Positions 45,425 to 55,925 are shown, numbered from the stretch's first letter. The stretch: DNA of 64,000 bases from Pseudomonadota bacterium (GCA_027624715.1 JAQBTV010000001.1:1-64000); one strand, 5' to 3'. Notes: generated by a model from the letters alone, not told the origin. Translations and numbers: made by a program.

Positions 45425-45736
45425 TTATTCTTTAGTACAGGGGAACCCTATTCTGAGCGCTTGCACTATTAAATAACGTCGAGGCCGAAAAAGATTTTCA
45501 GGATGATTCTCTAGGTAGTACAAAACGGCTGCGAATGTCGTCTCCCTTATGTTTTCTTCAGGAATACAAAATAGTCCATTATTCCACTTAATCCAAACAT
45601 CATCGATGAATGGCTGAGTTGCCTCGCGACCATTAGGGTGCTGCATCATCTCAAGCAACTCGTTACCATCAGTTTCCGCTCTCAATAAAGCCGGTAGTAG
45701 CAACACTAAACATAATGCTAGGTTTACACGTTTCAT
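45425..45736 (-). CDS. Rap1a/Tai-like small exported protein
   Basis: A 103-residue protein with a signal peptide (residues 1-20, ending LLRA). The rest resembles the Rap1a/Tai immunity domain: NGNELL-like DGNELLEMMQH, FCIPEENIRETTFAAVLYYLENHPENLFRPRRYLIVQALRIGFPC, with the VCIPxxV...YLxxHPExxxxxxxxLVxxALxxAFPC pattern. Rap1a/Tai proteins neutralise amidase effectors of type VI secretion, but many family members occur without an effector gene, as here. Cysteines at about 56 and 100 would form the usual disulfide. Confidence 0.78.
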   Translation of the reverse strand: MKRVNLALCLVLLLPALLRAETDGNELLEMMQHPNGREATQPFIDDVWIKWNNGLFCIPEENIRETTFAAVLYYLENHPENLFRPRRYLIVQALRIGFPCTKE

Positions 45737-45913
45737 TTATTTGCCTCTCGAGTATCCACAAATTGTACAGAATATTTATTATTGTCACGACAAAAGAATT
45801 TATTTACTGCGCTTAATATACCGGTTTATATATGTCACTTAAGTTTCATATAATGAAAAATTCTTATGCCTCTCATACACCCGTCTGCTTGATCTTAAGC
45901 CGAAGCCAATCAA

Positions 45914-46096
45914 TTGCAGACAGAATTAATTCAACGCTTAAGGCCTTGGACTAAATCGACCGGTGCTAAAACCCCCGAAGGCAAAAGAAAGTCATCTCAA
46001 AATTCATTCAAGACCGGTAGAGGCCTAGAATTTAGGAAAATGATAAAACAATTAAATAAATTATTGAAAGACCAGAAAGAATTACTAACTTGTTAA
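45914..46096 (+). CDS. Small conserved-looking protein (PW..STGAKTPEGK type)
   Basis: A 60-codon frame opening with TTG after an in-frame stop 15 bp upstream. The sequence RLRPWTKSTGAKTPEGKRKSSQNSFKTG resembles a motif I know from small proteins of unknown function (PWxxSTGPxTPEGKxxxSxNxxKxG). The rest is a basic helix. There is no ATG and no strong ribosome site, so it may be a remnant of a longer gene. The function is unknown. Confidence 0.45.
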   Translation: MQTELIQRLRPWTKSTGAKTPEGKRKSSQNSFKTGRGLEFRKMIKQLNKLLKDQKELLTC

Positions 46097-46109
46097 TGCA
46101 CGGGTGACA

Positions 46110-46325
46110 CTACTTTGATGTCGGTACTACTCGCAACTCAGGTGGGCCTGATGGCCTTGCGGGAGTGGCACGCACAATCGGACGAGGAGGATTGAGTTGG
46201 CGCATATTGTTCGGATCAATCTGCCTCCATTGGATGTACGCGCGCAAGTTTGCGTGGTCCTCCACTGTGGCTGGGATGCCGTCCCTACGATCTTCCAAAA
46301 CAGATATGGATATTAAATTGTTCAT
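46110..46325 (-). CDS. Hypothetical small protein
   Basis: A 71-residue frame, with an ordinary ATG, ending in a proline-rich stretch (RPIVRATPARPSGPPELRVVP). I do not recognise it. The middle segment, TVEDHANLRAYIQWRQIDPNN, reads like protein with balanced composition. The plus-strand frame covering the same bases (46165-46374) is about as long but looks less protein-like. It is weakly supported. Confidence 0.35.
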   Translation of the reverse strand: MNNLISISVLEDRRDGIPATVEDHANLRAYIQWRQIDPNNMRQLNPPRPIVRATPARPSGPPELRVVPTSK

Positions 46326-46440
46326 AGATCATAAGTATACCACTCGACCTTTATGTCATTTAGTCAATCCATAGTCAATACATGCACTAAAAACTAGAAA
46401 GGGCTTCAGAGCAAGTTCCCCTTGAAACCCTTATTCTAAC

Positions 46441-46516
<76 letters not shown>

Positions 46517-46527
46517 GCAGAACGGAT

Positions 46528-46533
46528 ATTATA
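46528..46533 (-). promoter_or_regulatory. -10 box for the tRNA-Thr promoter
   Basis: On the minus strand a perfect TATAAT lies 12 bases before the 5' end of the tRNA, so transcription would start within a few bases of the mature end. The matching -35 region is poor (TATTTC at 17-nt spacing), so the promoter call depends on the -10 alone. Confidence 0.45.
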
Positions 46534-46580
46534 CGTGCGGACAGGAATAAGAAATATTGTGGCGGTGAGAACTTAAGAAA

Positions 46581-47363
46581 CTACTTATTCTTAAAATTTG
46601 GCTTCCGCTTCTCAGCAAACGCAGACATTCCTTCTTTTTGATCCTCTGTAGAAAAAGCGGAATGAAATAAACGTCTTTCGAAACGAATACCCTCATTAAG
46701 GGTTGTCTCATAAGCTCTGTTCACACTTTCTTTAGCCATCATTACTATAGGTTGGCTCAAATCGGCAATCTTTTGTCCCGTACTGACCGCCTCATCAATA
46801 AGTTCATTGAGGGGAACAATGCGACTAACCAAACCGCACCGTTCCGCTTCAGCTGCATCCATCATTCTAGCCTGACCCAACAAAGCCATTTCCATAGCTT
46901 TTGACTTCCCTACAAACCGTGGTAATCGTTGGGTGCCGCCAGCGCCCGGTATTATGCCCAGATTGATCTCTGGTTGCCCAAATTTGGCATTTTCCGCAGC
47001 CAAAATAAAATCACACATCATAGCCAGCTCACATCCACCTCCTAAGGCATAACCCGCAACAGCTGCAATGACCGGCTTACGGCACCGAGCAATGCGCTCC
47101 CATTCGCTGGTGATAAAATCAGACATATAAACATCCATGTAACTCTTTATTTTCATTTCTTTAATATCCGCACCTGCCGCAAAGGCTTTCTCACTACCGG
47201 TGATGACTAAACAACCCACAGCTGGGTCCGGCTCCAACATATCGACAGCCGAAGACAATTCACGCATAAGATCAGGTGATAGAGCATTTAACACCTCAGG
47301 ACGATTCAATGTGATAAGTGCAACATTGCCTCGCTTCTCGACTAATATATTTTCGTAATTCAC
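46581..47363 (-). CDS. Enoyl-CoA hydratase (crotonase family)
   Basis: A 260-residue enoyl-CoA hydratase. It hydrates trans-2-enoyl-CoA in fatty-acid or related catabolism. Signatures are ALITLNRPEVLNALSPDLMREL, AFAAGADIKEM (first oxyanion part), GYALGGGCELAMMCD (second oxyanion part and first catalytic glutamate in CELAM) and GQPEINLGIIPGAGGTQRLPR (second glutamate in PEINLG). The frame is open to 47402, but AAGGA sits 7 nt before the GTG at 47363, which gives VNYENILVEKRG as the N-terminus, so that start is chosen. The neighbour upstream is the Irr-like regulator. Confidence 0.92.
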   Translation of the reverse strand: MNYENILVEKRGNVALITLNRPEVLNALSPDLMRELSSAVDMLEPDPAVGCLVITGSEKAFAAGADIKEMKIKSYMDVYMSDFITSEWERIARCRKPVIAAVAGYALGGGCELAMMCDFILAAENAKFGQPEINLGIIPGAGGTQRLPRFVGKSKAMEMALLGQARMMDAAEAERCGLVSRIVPLNELIDEAVSTGQKIADLSQPIVMMAKESVNRAYETTLNEGIRFERRLFHSAFSTEDQKEGMSAFAEKRKPNFKNK

Positions 47364-47441
47364 AGTAATTCCTTTCAATCTACTAGATATCATTCCGAAC
47401 ATTTATCCGAAAAAATATAGCTAAAAAAATATATAAAACTG

Positions 47442-47864
47442 CTAGGCAGATTGCATCCGACGGACACGAATGACAACATCGGCACCCTCAATCTCAAACC
47501 CCATTGGGATCCGCGGCAACTCTAAGAGCCCAACATCTTTAGGGCTTACGTCTATCAACTTTCCCGTCTCGACGTAGTACACATGGTGATGAATCGAAGT
47601 ATTTGTATCGTAGACAACCTTATACTTATCAATGATTAATGCTTTAATCAACTTTTTATTCAAGAATAAATTCAGCGTATTGTAAACAGTCGCTCGAGAA
47701 ACAGTAGAATCCTCCCGCCTCACCATTTCTAGCAACTGGTCGGCGCTGACATGCTGCTTCTTGCCAAAAAGAACTTTAGCAATAGTTAAGCGTTGCTTAG
47801 TCGGCGTAACGCCGCAATCCCTTAACTGATCAATCAAATCTAGCACAGCTGTGGTTGGCTCCAT
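47442..47864 (-). CDS. Fur-family regulator, Irr-like
   Basis: A 140-residue Fur-superfamily repressor. The winged helix is CGVTPTKQRLTIAKVLF and SRATVYNTLNLFLNKKLI. The second domain has IHHHVYYVETGKLIDVS, with three histidines (92-94), as in Irr, whose HxH/HHH region is a haem- or metal-sensing site. The zinc-finger cysteines of true Fur are missing: only Cys17 is present, and the HxxCxxCG region is replaced by HHHVYYVETG. It is likely to respond to iron or haem. It lies 53 bp downstream of ispH on the same strand, possibly in the same transcript. Confidence 0.85.
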   Translation of the reverse strand: MEPTTAVLDLIDQLRDCGVTPTKQRLTIAKVLFGKKQHVSADQLLEMVRREDSTVSRATVYNTLNLFLNKKLIKALIIDKYKVVYDTNTSIHHHVYYVETGKLIDVSPKDVGLLELPRIPMGFEIEGADVVIRVRRMQSA

Positions 47865-47917
47865 AACAAACTTCCATCACATATTCATGGTATTGACTTT
47901 TAAGATACCAGAAATTT

Positions 47918-48868
47918 TTACGCTTTTCTCTGCAGTACACCAGGCACATAAAAAACTACATTCTCCTGTACACCAGAAGACTCCTTAACAACAGTGACCC
48001 CAAGTTCTTTTAATCGCTCAACGACAGCAGCAACAAGCACCTCAGGAGCTGAGGCTCCCGCAGTTACTCCTACTCTGGTCACCCCGGTTAGCCAGTCTGG
48101 TTCCAAGTCAGCAGCATTGTCGACCAAAAATGCTCGAACACCCCTGGTTTCTGCCACTTCTCTGAGTCGATTCGAGTTAGAGCTATTAGCTGAGCCAACG
48201 ACAATAATCAGATCACAATGCTCGGCGAGCAATTTGACTGCATCTTGGCGATTTTGCGTGGCATAACAAATATCATCTTTCGCAGGGACCTTTATCTTTG
48301 GATACTTAGCCACAAGTGCTTTAACAATCTGAGAGGCGTCATCCACACTGAGTGTTGTTTGAGTCACATACGCCAAGTAGTCAGGATTTTTCACAACAAG
48401 ACTGTTTACGTCATCGATAGTTTCAACCAAAAAAATACCGCTTGAAACCTGCCCCATAGTCCCCTCAACCTCCGGATGTCCTTTGTGACCAATCATAATG
48501 ACCTCAAGACCTTTTTTACGATATCGAACCACTTCGGCATGAACTTTAGAGACTAGAGGACACGTAGCATCAAAAACCCGTAATTTTCTCTTCTTCGCAT
48601 CCGTGCGAATCTGCACCGATACGCCGTGCGCACTATAAATCAGGATATGCCCCTCTGGCACGTCATTCAAATCCTCGATGAATATGGCACCTTTAGACTT
48701 CAAATCATCAACAACATACTTGTTGTGAACGACTTCATGTTTGACATAAACTGGGGCGCCATACTTCTTAATAGCTAGCTCAACAATCTCGATGGCTCGA
48801 TCAACCCCCGCGCAAAACCCTCGCGGGTTCGCTAAATGCAGCTCAGAAACTATTGGGGTAGTCGTCAT
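47918..48868 (-). CDS. ispH: 4-hydroxy-3-methylbut-2-enyl diphosphate reductase
   Basis: A 316-residue iron-sulfur enzyme for the last step of the MEP isoprenoid pathway, making isopentenyl and dimethylallyl diphosphate. Signatures are [19 protein letters not shown] (Cys19), [21 protein letters not shown] (second cysteine), [39 protein letters not shown] (third cysteine) and [15 protein letters not shown]. All three cluster cysteines are present. Its start overlaps the lspA stop by 4 bp, and the dxs gene for the pathway start is at the other end of this window. Confidence 0.95.
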   Translation of the reverse strand: MTTTPIVSELHLANPRGFCAGVDRAIEIVELAIKKYGAPVYVKHEVVHNKYVVDDLKSKGAIFIEDLNDVPEGHILIYSAHGVSVQIRTDAKKRKLRVFDATCPLVSKVHAEVVRYRKKGLEVIMIGHKGHPEVEGTMGQVSSGIFLVETIDDVNSLVVKNPDYLAYVTQTTLSVDDASQIVKALVAKYPKIKVPAKDDICYATQNRQDAVKLLAEHCDLIIVVGSANSSNSNRLREVAETRGVRAFLVDNAADLEPDWLTGVTRVGVTAGASAPEVLVAAVVERLKELGVTVVKESSGVQENVVFYVPGVLQRKA

Positions 48869-49380
48869 GGTAGAGTTTGCCGCGCCTCGCCTCGTTTCCG
48901 AAAAAAACCATCAAATAGTAAAATACCTACACCTATAGAAATACAAGAATCTGCCACGTTGAATACAGGCCAACGGAAATCTCGCCAATGAATCAAGATA
49001 AAATCAACAACCGCACCAAGCATAATTCGATCAATTAAATTACCAAGAGCACCTGATAGTATTAAAACGAAACCAAACGATAAGAATCGGTCTTTGGTGC
49101 TTCGGTACAGCATAACTAACAAAAGGGCAACTGCAATAATCGCAATGATAGAAAAGAACCATCTTTGCCATCCTGATGCATCCGCCAGAAGACTAAAAGC
49201 CGCACCCGGATTCATCGTAAACACAATTGCAAAAAATGGAAGCACCTGCTTAACGTCAAAAGGACCTACTGTCCGGACAATCAACTGCTTTGTCAGTTGA
49301 TCAATACACACGAGCACCACTGCAAACAACAACCATTTGACAAAACGTTTGACCTCAATCGAACACAAGATGCTATACAT
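48865..49380 (-). CDS. lspA: Lipoprotein signal peptidase (signal peptidase II)
   Basis: A 171-residue inner-membrane aspartyl peptidase that cleaves the signal of prolipoproteins. It has four hydrophobic segments. Signatures are [46 protein letters not shown] (first catalytic aspartate in NLIDR) and [14 protein letters not shown] (second in VADSC). The frame is open to 49440 inside ileS, but the ATG at 49380 gives the normal length and overlaps the ileS stop by 8 bp, which fits translational coupling. ispH follows with a 4-bp overlap. Confidence 0.93.
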   Translation of the reverse strand: MYSILCSIEVKRFVKWLLFAVVLVCIDQLTKQLIVRTVGPFDVKQVLPFFAIVFTMNPGAAFSLLADASGWQRWFFSIIAIIAVALLLVMLYRSTKDRFLSFGFVLILSGALGNLIDRIMLGAVVDFILIHWRDFRWPVFNVADSCISIGVGILLFDGFFRKRGEARQTLP

Positions 49381-52132
49381 AACGTCTCTGCTGGCCACCG
49401 CCAGATAAATTACTGACACATCGCCCACAAATAGTTTCATGTCCCGAGATGGAACCTACGTCTGACCGATAGTGCCAGCATCTTTCGCATTTTTTATGCA
49501 AGCTCTTATCTACCGTCATAATAAAGTCTGGCGAATCACCTTTTGTCAAATTAAACGAGGACGTCAAGAATAAATAACGCGAGTCATCCTGAAGGGAGCT
49601 CAATAGGTCGTAGTCTTGTCCATACGCAGTCGCACTAACCTCAGCCTGCAACGAGGACCCAATAGCGCCAGCACTTCGCTTCTCTTCTAGTTTCTTCTGT
49701 GCGAGCGCCCGCAATCGCCTCAGGTGATCCCACTTAGGCAATAAATCTTGATCGATATGAGGGAACTCATACCAGCCATATAACAACACAGAATCTTGAT
49801 CATCGCGAATGAAAATAGCCCAGGCCTCATCAGCTGTAAATGACAGGATCGGCGCCATTAAACGTAGTAAAGAATTTGTGATGTGCCATATCGCATTCTG
49901 CGCCGCCTTCCGCTCAAGCGAACTTTCCCCACTTGTATAGAGTCGATCTTTCAGGATATCCAGGTAAAAGCCACCCAGATCTTCAGAACAAAATGTTTGA
50001 AATTTTTGCACTACATGATGAAACTCAAACTGCTCATAATCGCGTTCAATTTTCTGCTGTAATCGCTGAGTAATTTGCACCGCATAACGATCAACCTCAA
50101 GCCAATCAGCCGGGTCTAGCCTATCTACCTTTGGATCAAAATCACTGAGATTAGCGAGTAAGAATCTCAGCGTATTACGGATACGCCGATAACTTTCAAC
50201 CACCCGCTTTAAAATTTCATCAGATATCGTTAACTCCGCAGAGTAATCTGTTGACGCAGCCCATAGGCGCAACACGTCAGCACCTAGCGTGTCTGAGATC
50301 TTTTGTGGTGCTATTACGTTACCCATGGATTTGGACATTTTTCGTCCTTTACCATCCACCACAAATCCGTGAGTAAGTAGACTCTTATACGGAGCCCGAC
50401 CATCGATCGCACAACCTGTGAGAAGACTTGATTGAAACCAACCTCGATGTTGGTCAGAGCCTTCCAAATACAAATCCGCCGGCTTTGTCAAATCTCCGCG
50501 CGTCGCAAGAACACTCCTGTGTGTAGTCCCAGAGTCAAACCAGACATCGAGCGTATGTCTGACTTTCTTCCAATTCTTTGCGTCTTCGCCTAAGAGTTCC
50601 TCGAGGTCAAGCTCGAACCAGGCATCGATACCCTTAATCTCTACCCGCTTAGCTACTGCCTCCATGAGAGCAGGTGTATCGGGATGTAATTCCTCCGTCT
50701 CAGCATGCACCACTAACGACATCGGCGTCCCCCAGCTTCTTTGCCTAGACACACACCAATCAGGTCGGTTACTGATCATACCCTCTAATCGAGCACGGCC
50801 CCAACTGGGATAAAAAGAGGTCTCAGCTATGGCCTTTGCTGCACGACTCCTAATGGAATCCTCACCGCAATCGAGTCCAATAAACCACTGCTTAGTTGCT
50901 CTGAAGATAATTGACGTTTTATGCCTCCAACACACAGGGTAACTGTGTTCATACGCAACCTCTTGCAGCAACTTGTGATTTTCACGGAGAATCTCAATAA
51001 TTTTTTTGTTTGCGTCCCAAACCAACATGCCTCCAACAATGGGAACCGAGGCATAGAACTTACCATCAGCACCAACAGGATTATCAACCTCAAGGCCATA
51101 ACGTAGACCAGCCACATAATCCTCAACACCATGAGCTGGGGCGGTGTGAACCAAACCAGTTCCCGCTTCTAAGGTCACGTGGTCTCCAGTAATTATTAAC
51201 GATCGTCGGTTATAAAACGGATGTTGAAGCCAAAGGCCCTCGAGCTTATCTCCTTTGAAATTACATAGGATCTCAAACTCCAAAATGCCATATCGCTGAA
51301 CACAAGATCCAACTAGCTCGCTAGCTAATATGAGCAAACCATCCGAAATTCGAACAAGCGAGTAGTCAATATCTGCTCCAACAGCAACCGCCTGATTTGC
51401 TGGCAACGTCCAAGGGGTAGTTGTCCAGATCACGGCAAATACAGGATCGTTGATGTGCGTAAACCTCAGCGCGGAAGCCAGAGCCTTTGTGTCTGAAACA
51501 GAAAAGCCAACATCTATTGCTGGAGATTTTTTGTCCTCGTATTCGACTTCAGCATCAGCGAGTGCCGAGCCACAATCAAGACACCAGTGTACGGGTTTAG
51601 CTCCTTCTTGCAAGAATCCATTTTGCTGAATGCTTGCCAGCGATCGAATCGTATCAGCTTCAGTTTGAAACTCCATGGTTTTATAGGGATTATCCCAATC
51701 CCCGAGTACACCAAGACGCATAAAATCTTTTCTTTGCCGGTCTATCTGCTGCCCGGCGTACTCTCGACAAAGAGAACGAAATTTTGCAGGTTCTATTCCC
51801 TTCCCGTGTAACTTCTCGATCTGGTGTTCAATTGGCAAACCATGGCAATCCCATCCGGGAACATACGGCGCATCAAAACCAGCAAGCGTTTTGGATTTGA
51901 CAATAATATCTTTGAGAACCTTATTAACAGCATGCCCAATATGGATATCACCATTGGCATAAGGTGGGCCGTCATGCAAGATGAACGTAGGTCTACCCTT
52001 CGCTTTCTCTCGAATTTTTTGATACAGGCCGTCGGTTTGCCATTGTGCAACCCAAAGAGGCTCGCGCTTCGCTAAATTCGCACGCATCGGAAATGGCGTA
52101 TCAGGAAGATTCAATGTTTTTTTATAGTCCAT
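49373..52132 (-). CDS. ileS: Isoleucyl-tRNA synthetase
   Basis: A 919-residue class I aminoacyl-tRNA synthetase, the long bacterial form. The HIGH motif is [18 protein letters not shown], and KMSKS is [15 protein letters not shown]. The editing domain is [16 protein letters not shown] with the isoleucine-specific [16 protein letters not shown]. The C-terminal zinc finger is [10 protein letters not shown] with CGRCVSNL, as in the E. coli type. The TTG at 52144 extends the frame by four residues, but the ATG at 52132 ([10 protein letters not shown]) is the natural start. It lies between ribF (71 bp) and lspA in a conserved operon. Confidence 0.95.
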   Translation of the reverse strand: MDYKKTLNLPDTPFPMRANLAKREPLWVAQWQTDGLYQKIREKAKGRPTFILHDGPPYANGDIHIGHAVNKVLKDIIVKSKTLAGFDAPYVPGWDCHGLPIEHQIEKLHGKGIEPAKFRSLCREYAGQQIDRQRKDFMRLGVLGDWDNPYKTMEFQTEADTIRSLASIQQNGFLQEGAKPVHWCLDCGSALADAEVEYEDKKSPAIDVGFSVSDTKALASALRFTHINDPVFAVIWTTTPWTLPANQAVAVGADIDYSLVRISDGLLILASELVGSCVQRYGILEFEILCNFKGDKLEGLWLQHPFYNRRSLIITGDHVTLEAGTGLVHTAPAHGVEDYVAGLRYGLEVDNPVGADGKFYASVPIVGGMLVWDANKKIIEILRENHKLLQEVAYEHSYPVCWRHKTSIIFRATKQWFIGLDCGEDSIRSRAAKAIAETSFYPSWGRARLEGMISNRPDWCVSRQRSWGTPMSLVVHAETEELHPDTPALMEAVAKRVEIKGIDAWFELDLEELLGEDAKNWKKVRHTLDVWFDSGTTHRSVLATRGDLTKPADLYLEGSDQHRGWFQSSLLTGCAIDGRAPYKSLLTHGFVVDGKGRKMSKSMGNVIAPQKISDTLGADVLRLWAASTDYSAELTISDEILKRVVESYRRIRNTLRFLLANLSDFDPKVDRLDPADWLEVDRYAVQITQRLQQKIERDYEQFEFHHVVQKFQTFCSEDLGGFYLDILKDRLYTSGESSLERKAAQNAIWHITNSLLRLMAPILSFTADEAWAIFIRDDQDSVLLYGWYEFPHIDQDLLPKWDHLRRLRALAQKKLEEKRSAGAIGSSLQAEVSATAYGQDYDLLSSLQDDSRYLFLTSSFNLTKGDSPDFIMTVDKSLHKKCERCWHYRSDVGSISGHETICGRCVSNLSGGGQQRRYV

Positions 52133-52203
52133 CTGTTTCAGCAACTACCTCAAGCGATTAAACATTAATGGTCACGAATACCTAATACTATGCAGCCATC
52201 GTT

Positions 52204-53136
52204 TTAAGTAACGTTTAATTCAAAAGAAAGACGAGCGTTTCTTTCATCTTCTTTCATAGCATCAATAAGGTCACACGTACTGGTGAACGCCTCTTGGTCA
52301 CGAATTTTACGAACGAATGTGACATTAAGCATTTGGCCATACAAATCACCATCGAAATCAAGGATGTATGTCTCAATACAAACATCTCCCCTACTCTTCA
52401 CGGTAGGCCTCTTCCCAACGCTTACTAGCGCCGGCCGCTGATTAAGTTCAGGGCCATCAACATAAGCCGTGAACACTCCAGACAGAGGAAAAGACTCTCT
52501 GCCAAAATGTATATTCGCAGTAGGAAATCCTAACGTCCTACCAATTTGATCACCTCGAACTACGCGACCAATGATATTGTAACGCTTGCCTAACAATTCT
52601 TCCGCAAAGTTAAGATTCCCACTCAACAAAGCTTCTCGAACAACGGTGCTAGACACGCGTACCTCGCTAATTTTAATGGTTCGATTAGCCTCGACCTCAA
52701 AACCTAATTCAAGACTACGATTCTGTAGCATTTGATAATCACCGCTCCGGCCCGATCCAAACCTAAAGTCATCCCCAACCAATAACCACTGCACCGAGAG
52801 CTCTTTTACCAGCACATCATGCACAAAGTCTTCGGCTAGCATCCGGGCGTATTTAACATTGAAGGGGAGCAAACAGACTTGCTCAATACCCGCGTCAAAA
52901 AACGAGCATACTTTCTCCCGGATTCCATAAAGCCTGATTGGGGCTTTACTAGGCGAAAAAAATTCTGCGGGGTGCGGTTGAAAAATCAAAACGGAAGGAA
53001 TGAGATTTTTTTTAGAAGCTACAGATACCAAATGTTCCAATATGGCTTGATGTCCCAAGTGCACGCCATCGAAATTACCGATGGTGAGGGCACGCCCAAT
53101 CTTGCATCCTGGCTCTCTGAGTGTTAAAACTCGCAT
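52204..53136 (-). CDS. ribF: Bifunctional riboflavin kinase/FAD synthetase
   Basis: A 310-residue enzyme that phosphorylates riboflavin and adenylates FMN. The N-terminal adenylyltransferase has LTIGNFDGVHLGHQAILEHL (HxGH), and VSSTVVREALLSGNLNFAEELLGKRYNIIGRVVRGDQIGRTLGFPTANIHF joins the halves. The C-terminal kinase has TANIHFGRESFPLSGVFTAY and CIETYILDFDGDLYGQMLNVTFVRKIRDQEAF. It is the first gene of the ribF-ileS-lspA-ispH run. The start ATG at 53136 is chosen for its standard length. Confidence 0.94.
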   Translation of the reverse strand: MRVLTLREPGCKIGRALTIGNFDGVHLGHQAILEHLVSVASKKNLIPSVLIFQPHPAEFFSPSKAPIRLYGIREKVCSFFDAGIEQVCLLPFNVKYARMLAEDFVHDVLVKELSVQWLLVGDDFRFGSGRSGDYQMLQNRSLELGFEVEANRTIKISEVRVSSTVVREALLSGNLNFAEELLGKRYNIIGRVVRGDQIGRTLGFPTANIHFGRESFPLSGVFTAYVDGPELNQRPALVSVGKRPTVKSRGDVCIETYILDFDGDLYGQMLNVTFVRKIRDQEAFTSTCDLIDAMKEDERNARLSFELNVT

Positions 53137-53319
53137 TTAACAAATAATTTTGTGAAGATTAATTAAGGCTCAATTCTATCGCCTTTTACAAAAGCCCTGA
53201 TAAGCACTATGGTAAATAGCCATATACTAGATCAAAAAACTTATATAGAATTAAATTTATATATTGCAAAGTTCTAACAAAGAAGCATTAAGTCCATCAT
53301 CAACTGAATCGCTGAACCC

Positions 53320-54249
53320 ATGAAACTACAACAGCTCAGATACATATGTGAGGTTGCAAAACACAACCTTAATTTATCAAAGGCTGCGACCGAACTATAT
53401 ACATCCCAACCCGGGATCAGCAAACAGATTAAGGCGCTTGAAGAGGAACTAGGTGTTGATATCTTCATCAGACGAGGAAAACGGTTTGTTGGCATTACAG
53501 AGCCAGGCCAAGAAATCATCAAAAAATCCCAAGTTGCGCTCATTGAATTAAGCAATCTAAAAACGATAGGCAGCGAGTTCTCGGACGAAACATCAGGAAG
53601 CTTAACTATTGCGACAACGCACACACAGGCTCGATATGCACTTCCTAGCATCATCAAACTATTCCGCGAAAAATATCCTAGAGTACGATTATCACTGTAC
53701 CAAGGCAGCCCTTCACGGATAGTAGAAATGACGTTGTCGGGAGAGGCGGACATTGCCATAGCCACCGAAGCGACGTCTTTAACTAACGAGCTCGCGATGC
53801 TACCTTGCTACCAGTGGAATCGCTGCGTACTAACCCCACCGCGACATCCTCTGTTAAAGAGTAAAAATATTTCTTTGCAAGAGATTTGTGCGTATCCGAT
53901 CATCACATATGATTTAACGCATACAGGTCGCCCCATCATCAAACAAACGTTTGAGGCAAACGGCTTAAAACCAGACATCATACTGACAGCTATAGATGCA
54001 GACGTAATTAAAACGTATGTCGAGCTCGGGATCGGCATTGGGATAGTTTCGATGATGGCTTTCGACCCATTGCGCGATAATAAAATCAGAGCTATGGATG
54101 CCAGCCACCTATTCGAACCCAGCACAACCGGTATTGGCATTCGAAAAAACACCTATATGCGCGGATATGTTTACGATTTCATATCCATGTTTGCCCCGCA
54201 CCTTAATCCTACCGCTGTTGACGCCATCGTCAGTAAACAGGCGCGCTAA
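53320..54249 (+). CDS. cysB: CysB-like LysR-family regulator
   Basis: A 309-residue LysR regulator of the CysB/Cbl group. The DNA-binding helix-turn-helix is MKLQQLRYICEVAKHNLNLSKAATELYTSQPGISKQIKALEEELGVDIFIRRGKR, with NLNLSKAA and SQPGISKQI as in CysB. The effector domain opens with LTIATTHTQARYALP (sulfate/thiosulfate-binding TTHTQARY loop). CysB activates sulfate-assimilation genes with N-acetylserine as inducer. It is placed between ribF and murJ on the opposite strand. No sulfur genes are nearby, so it probably acts elsewhere. Confidence 0.9.
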   Translation: MKLQQLRYICEVAKHNLNLSKAATELYTSQPGISKQIKALEEELGVDIFIRRGKRFVGITEPGQEIIKKSQVALIELSNLKTIGSEFSDETSGSLTIATTHTQARYALPSIIKLFREKYPRVRLSLYQGSPSRIVEMTLSGEADIAIATEATSLTNELAMLPCYQWNRCVLTPPRHPLLKSKNISLQEICAYPIITYDLTHTGRPIIKQTFEANGLKPDIILTAIDADVIKTYVELGIGIGIVSMMAFDPLRDNKIRAMDASHLFEPSTTGIGIRKNTYMRGYVYDFISMFAPHLNPTAVDAIVSKQAR

Positions 54250-54258
54250 GAGAAGCCC

Positions 54259-55815
54259 TTAGGTTTGGGTGGGTTGCTTCACAACCAAAAGATCCTTTAA
54301 TCGATGGCCAAGGACTTTCAAGCCAAGTATGTAGATTATTACTCCAAGCAGTATTACACACAGGAGCAATCCGGCTCGTCCCCAGGAAGCGAAATGCAAC
54401 CACTCAATATTGAAAGAGACATAAGCAATAGTCAAAGTCATTGCGCCAGCCGCTACCGCACAATCTCTGCAAACTAATATCCAATTATTACTGACAACAA
54501 ATAGCCCTCGCCTACGCAAACTTGTGATGAGCATAACGGCGTTCAACCAAGCGCCTCCAGAAATCGCTAAGGCCAGCCCTGCGTGCTTCACATGATTCGG
54601 CAAAAACATCAAAAAAAAGACGTTCAGTAGCTGAGTAAAAAACACAGCCTTAATAGCAATTTGTACTGGCGCCTTTGTATCCTTATTGGCATAAAAAACA
54701 GGGGCAAGAAGTTTAACCATCACGATAGGAACCAAACCCACGCCATACCCCCAGAACGCAATTTTCGTCATAGAAACATCTGCGAACGAAAACTGATCTC
54801 GCATAAATAGTGTCATAAGAATAGGTTCGGATAGAACGACCAACCCCAACACGCTCGGTATTGAGATAACCAACATAAGGGTTAAGCCCCAGTCTAGAGT
54901 GGTTTGATACTCTTCTTTTTTGCTGTTTGCGACAGAAATAGATAGCGCTGGCAAAATTACAGTGCCCATCGCGACGCCGAGCAATCCAACTGGCAGTTCC
55001 ATTAATCGATCCGCATAAGTTAGCCAACTCACGCTACCTGTTTGCATTCTAGAAGCAATATTTGTATTGATAACCAAGGAAATCTGAGCCGCAGAGACCC
55101 CCAATACGGCGGGCGCCATCTTCTTCAAAATTTGAATCACACCTGGGTCAGCAGGATTCCAACGGAATCTTGGCCAAAGTTTAAGTCGCAGCAAAAACGG
55201 AATCTGAAAAAGGAGCTGTGCGGCGCCACCCATTAATATGGCTAGCCCAAGAGCCATTATCGGTGGATCAAAAAATGGCGTTAAATAAAGTGCCGATCCA
55301 ATAAAGCTGATATTTAACAGCGCCGGAGTAAACGCTGGAACCGCAAAACGACTCCAAGTATTCAGAACAGAAGAACAAAGGCTCGTCAAAGATATGAAAA
55401 ATAAATATGGAAACGTGAGACGAATTAAATTTACTGTTAACTCGGCCTGATCTGCTGAATCATTAAAGCCAGTCGCAATCACGTAAACCAGATAAGGTGC
55501 ACAAAGTACACCAACTATTGAAACAATCAGAAGCAGCAGAGAGAGTAAACTAGCGACATGGCCAATCAATAATTTGGCTCGCTCATCGCCCTCTCGTTCA
55601 CGATATTCCGATAAAATTGGAACAAAGGCTTGAGCAAAGGCGCCCTCAGCGAAAAGCTTTCTCAACAGGTTGGGAATACGAAAAGCGACAAATAGTGCGT
55701 CAGTCGAGGCGCTGGCTCCAAACTTCGCGGCAATAACCATTTCCCTGATTAACCCGAGGATTCGAGAAACCAAGGTAAAGAAACTGATAACCGATAAAAA
55801 CTTAAACAAACCCAT
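54259..55815 (-). CDS. murJ: Lipid II flippase MurJ
   Basis: A 518-residue membrane protein of the MOP superfamily that flips lipid II to the periplasm for peptidoglycan synthesis. The N-terminus FFTLVSRILGLIREMVIAAKFGASASTDALFVAFRIPNLLRKLFAEGAFAQAFVPILSEY is diagnostic. About 14 hydrophobic segments and the MELPVGLLGVAMGTVILPALS stretch support it. It is divergent from rpsT by 178 bp, an arrangement common in this group. Confidence 0.95.
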   Translation of the reverse strand: MGLFKFLSVISFFTLVSRILGLIREMVIAAKFGASASTDALFVAFRIPNLLRKLFAEGAFAQAFVPILSEYREREGDERAKLLIGHVASLLSLLLLIVSIVGVLCAPYLVYVIATGFNDSADQAELTVNLIRLTFPYLFFISLTSLCSSVLNTWSRFAVPAFTPALLNISFIGSALYLTPFFDPPIMALGLAILMGGAAQLLFQIPFLLRLKLWPRFRWNPADPGVIQILKKMAPAVLGVSAAQISLVINTNIASRMQTGSVSWLTYADRLMELPVGLLGVAMGTVILPALSISVANSKKEEYQTTLDWGLTLMLVISIPSVLGLVVLSEPILMTLFMRDQFSFADVSMTKIAFWGYGVGLVPIVMVKLLAPVFYANKDTKAPVQIAIKAVFFTQLLNVFFLMFLPNHVKHAGLALAISGGAWLNAVMLITSLRRRGLFVVSNNWILVCRDCAVAAGAMTLTIAYVSFNIEWLHFASWGRAGLLLCVILLGVIIYILGLKVLGHRLKDLLVVKQPTQT

Positions 55816-55925
55816 GATTTTTAATAATTTCTAGGCGTTGGTGTGCTCAATGTGAGCTACATATCGCTTCACGCGCTCACCTTATCAGTTTTTCTTCCCC
55901 AAATCGTATAAAAATTTAACCAATA

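Noticed and set aside
46165-46374. A 69-codon plus-strand frame opposite the hypothetical small gene
   Set aside because: Its composition is less protein-like than the minus-strand frame, and it lacks a ribosome site; neither is strong.
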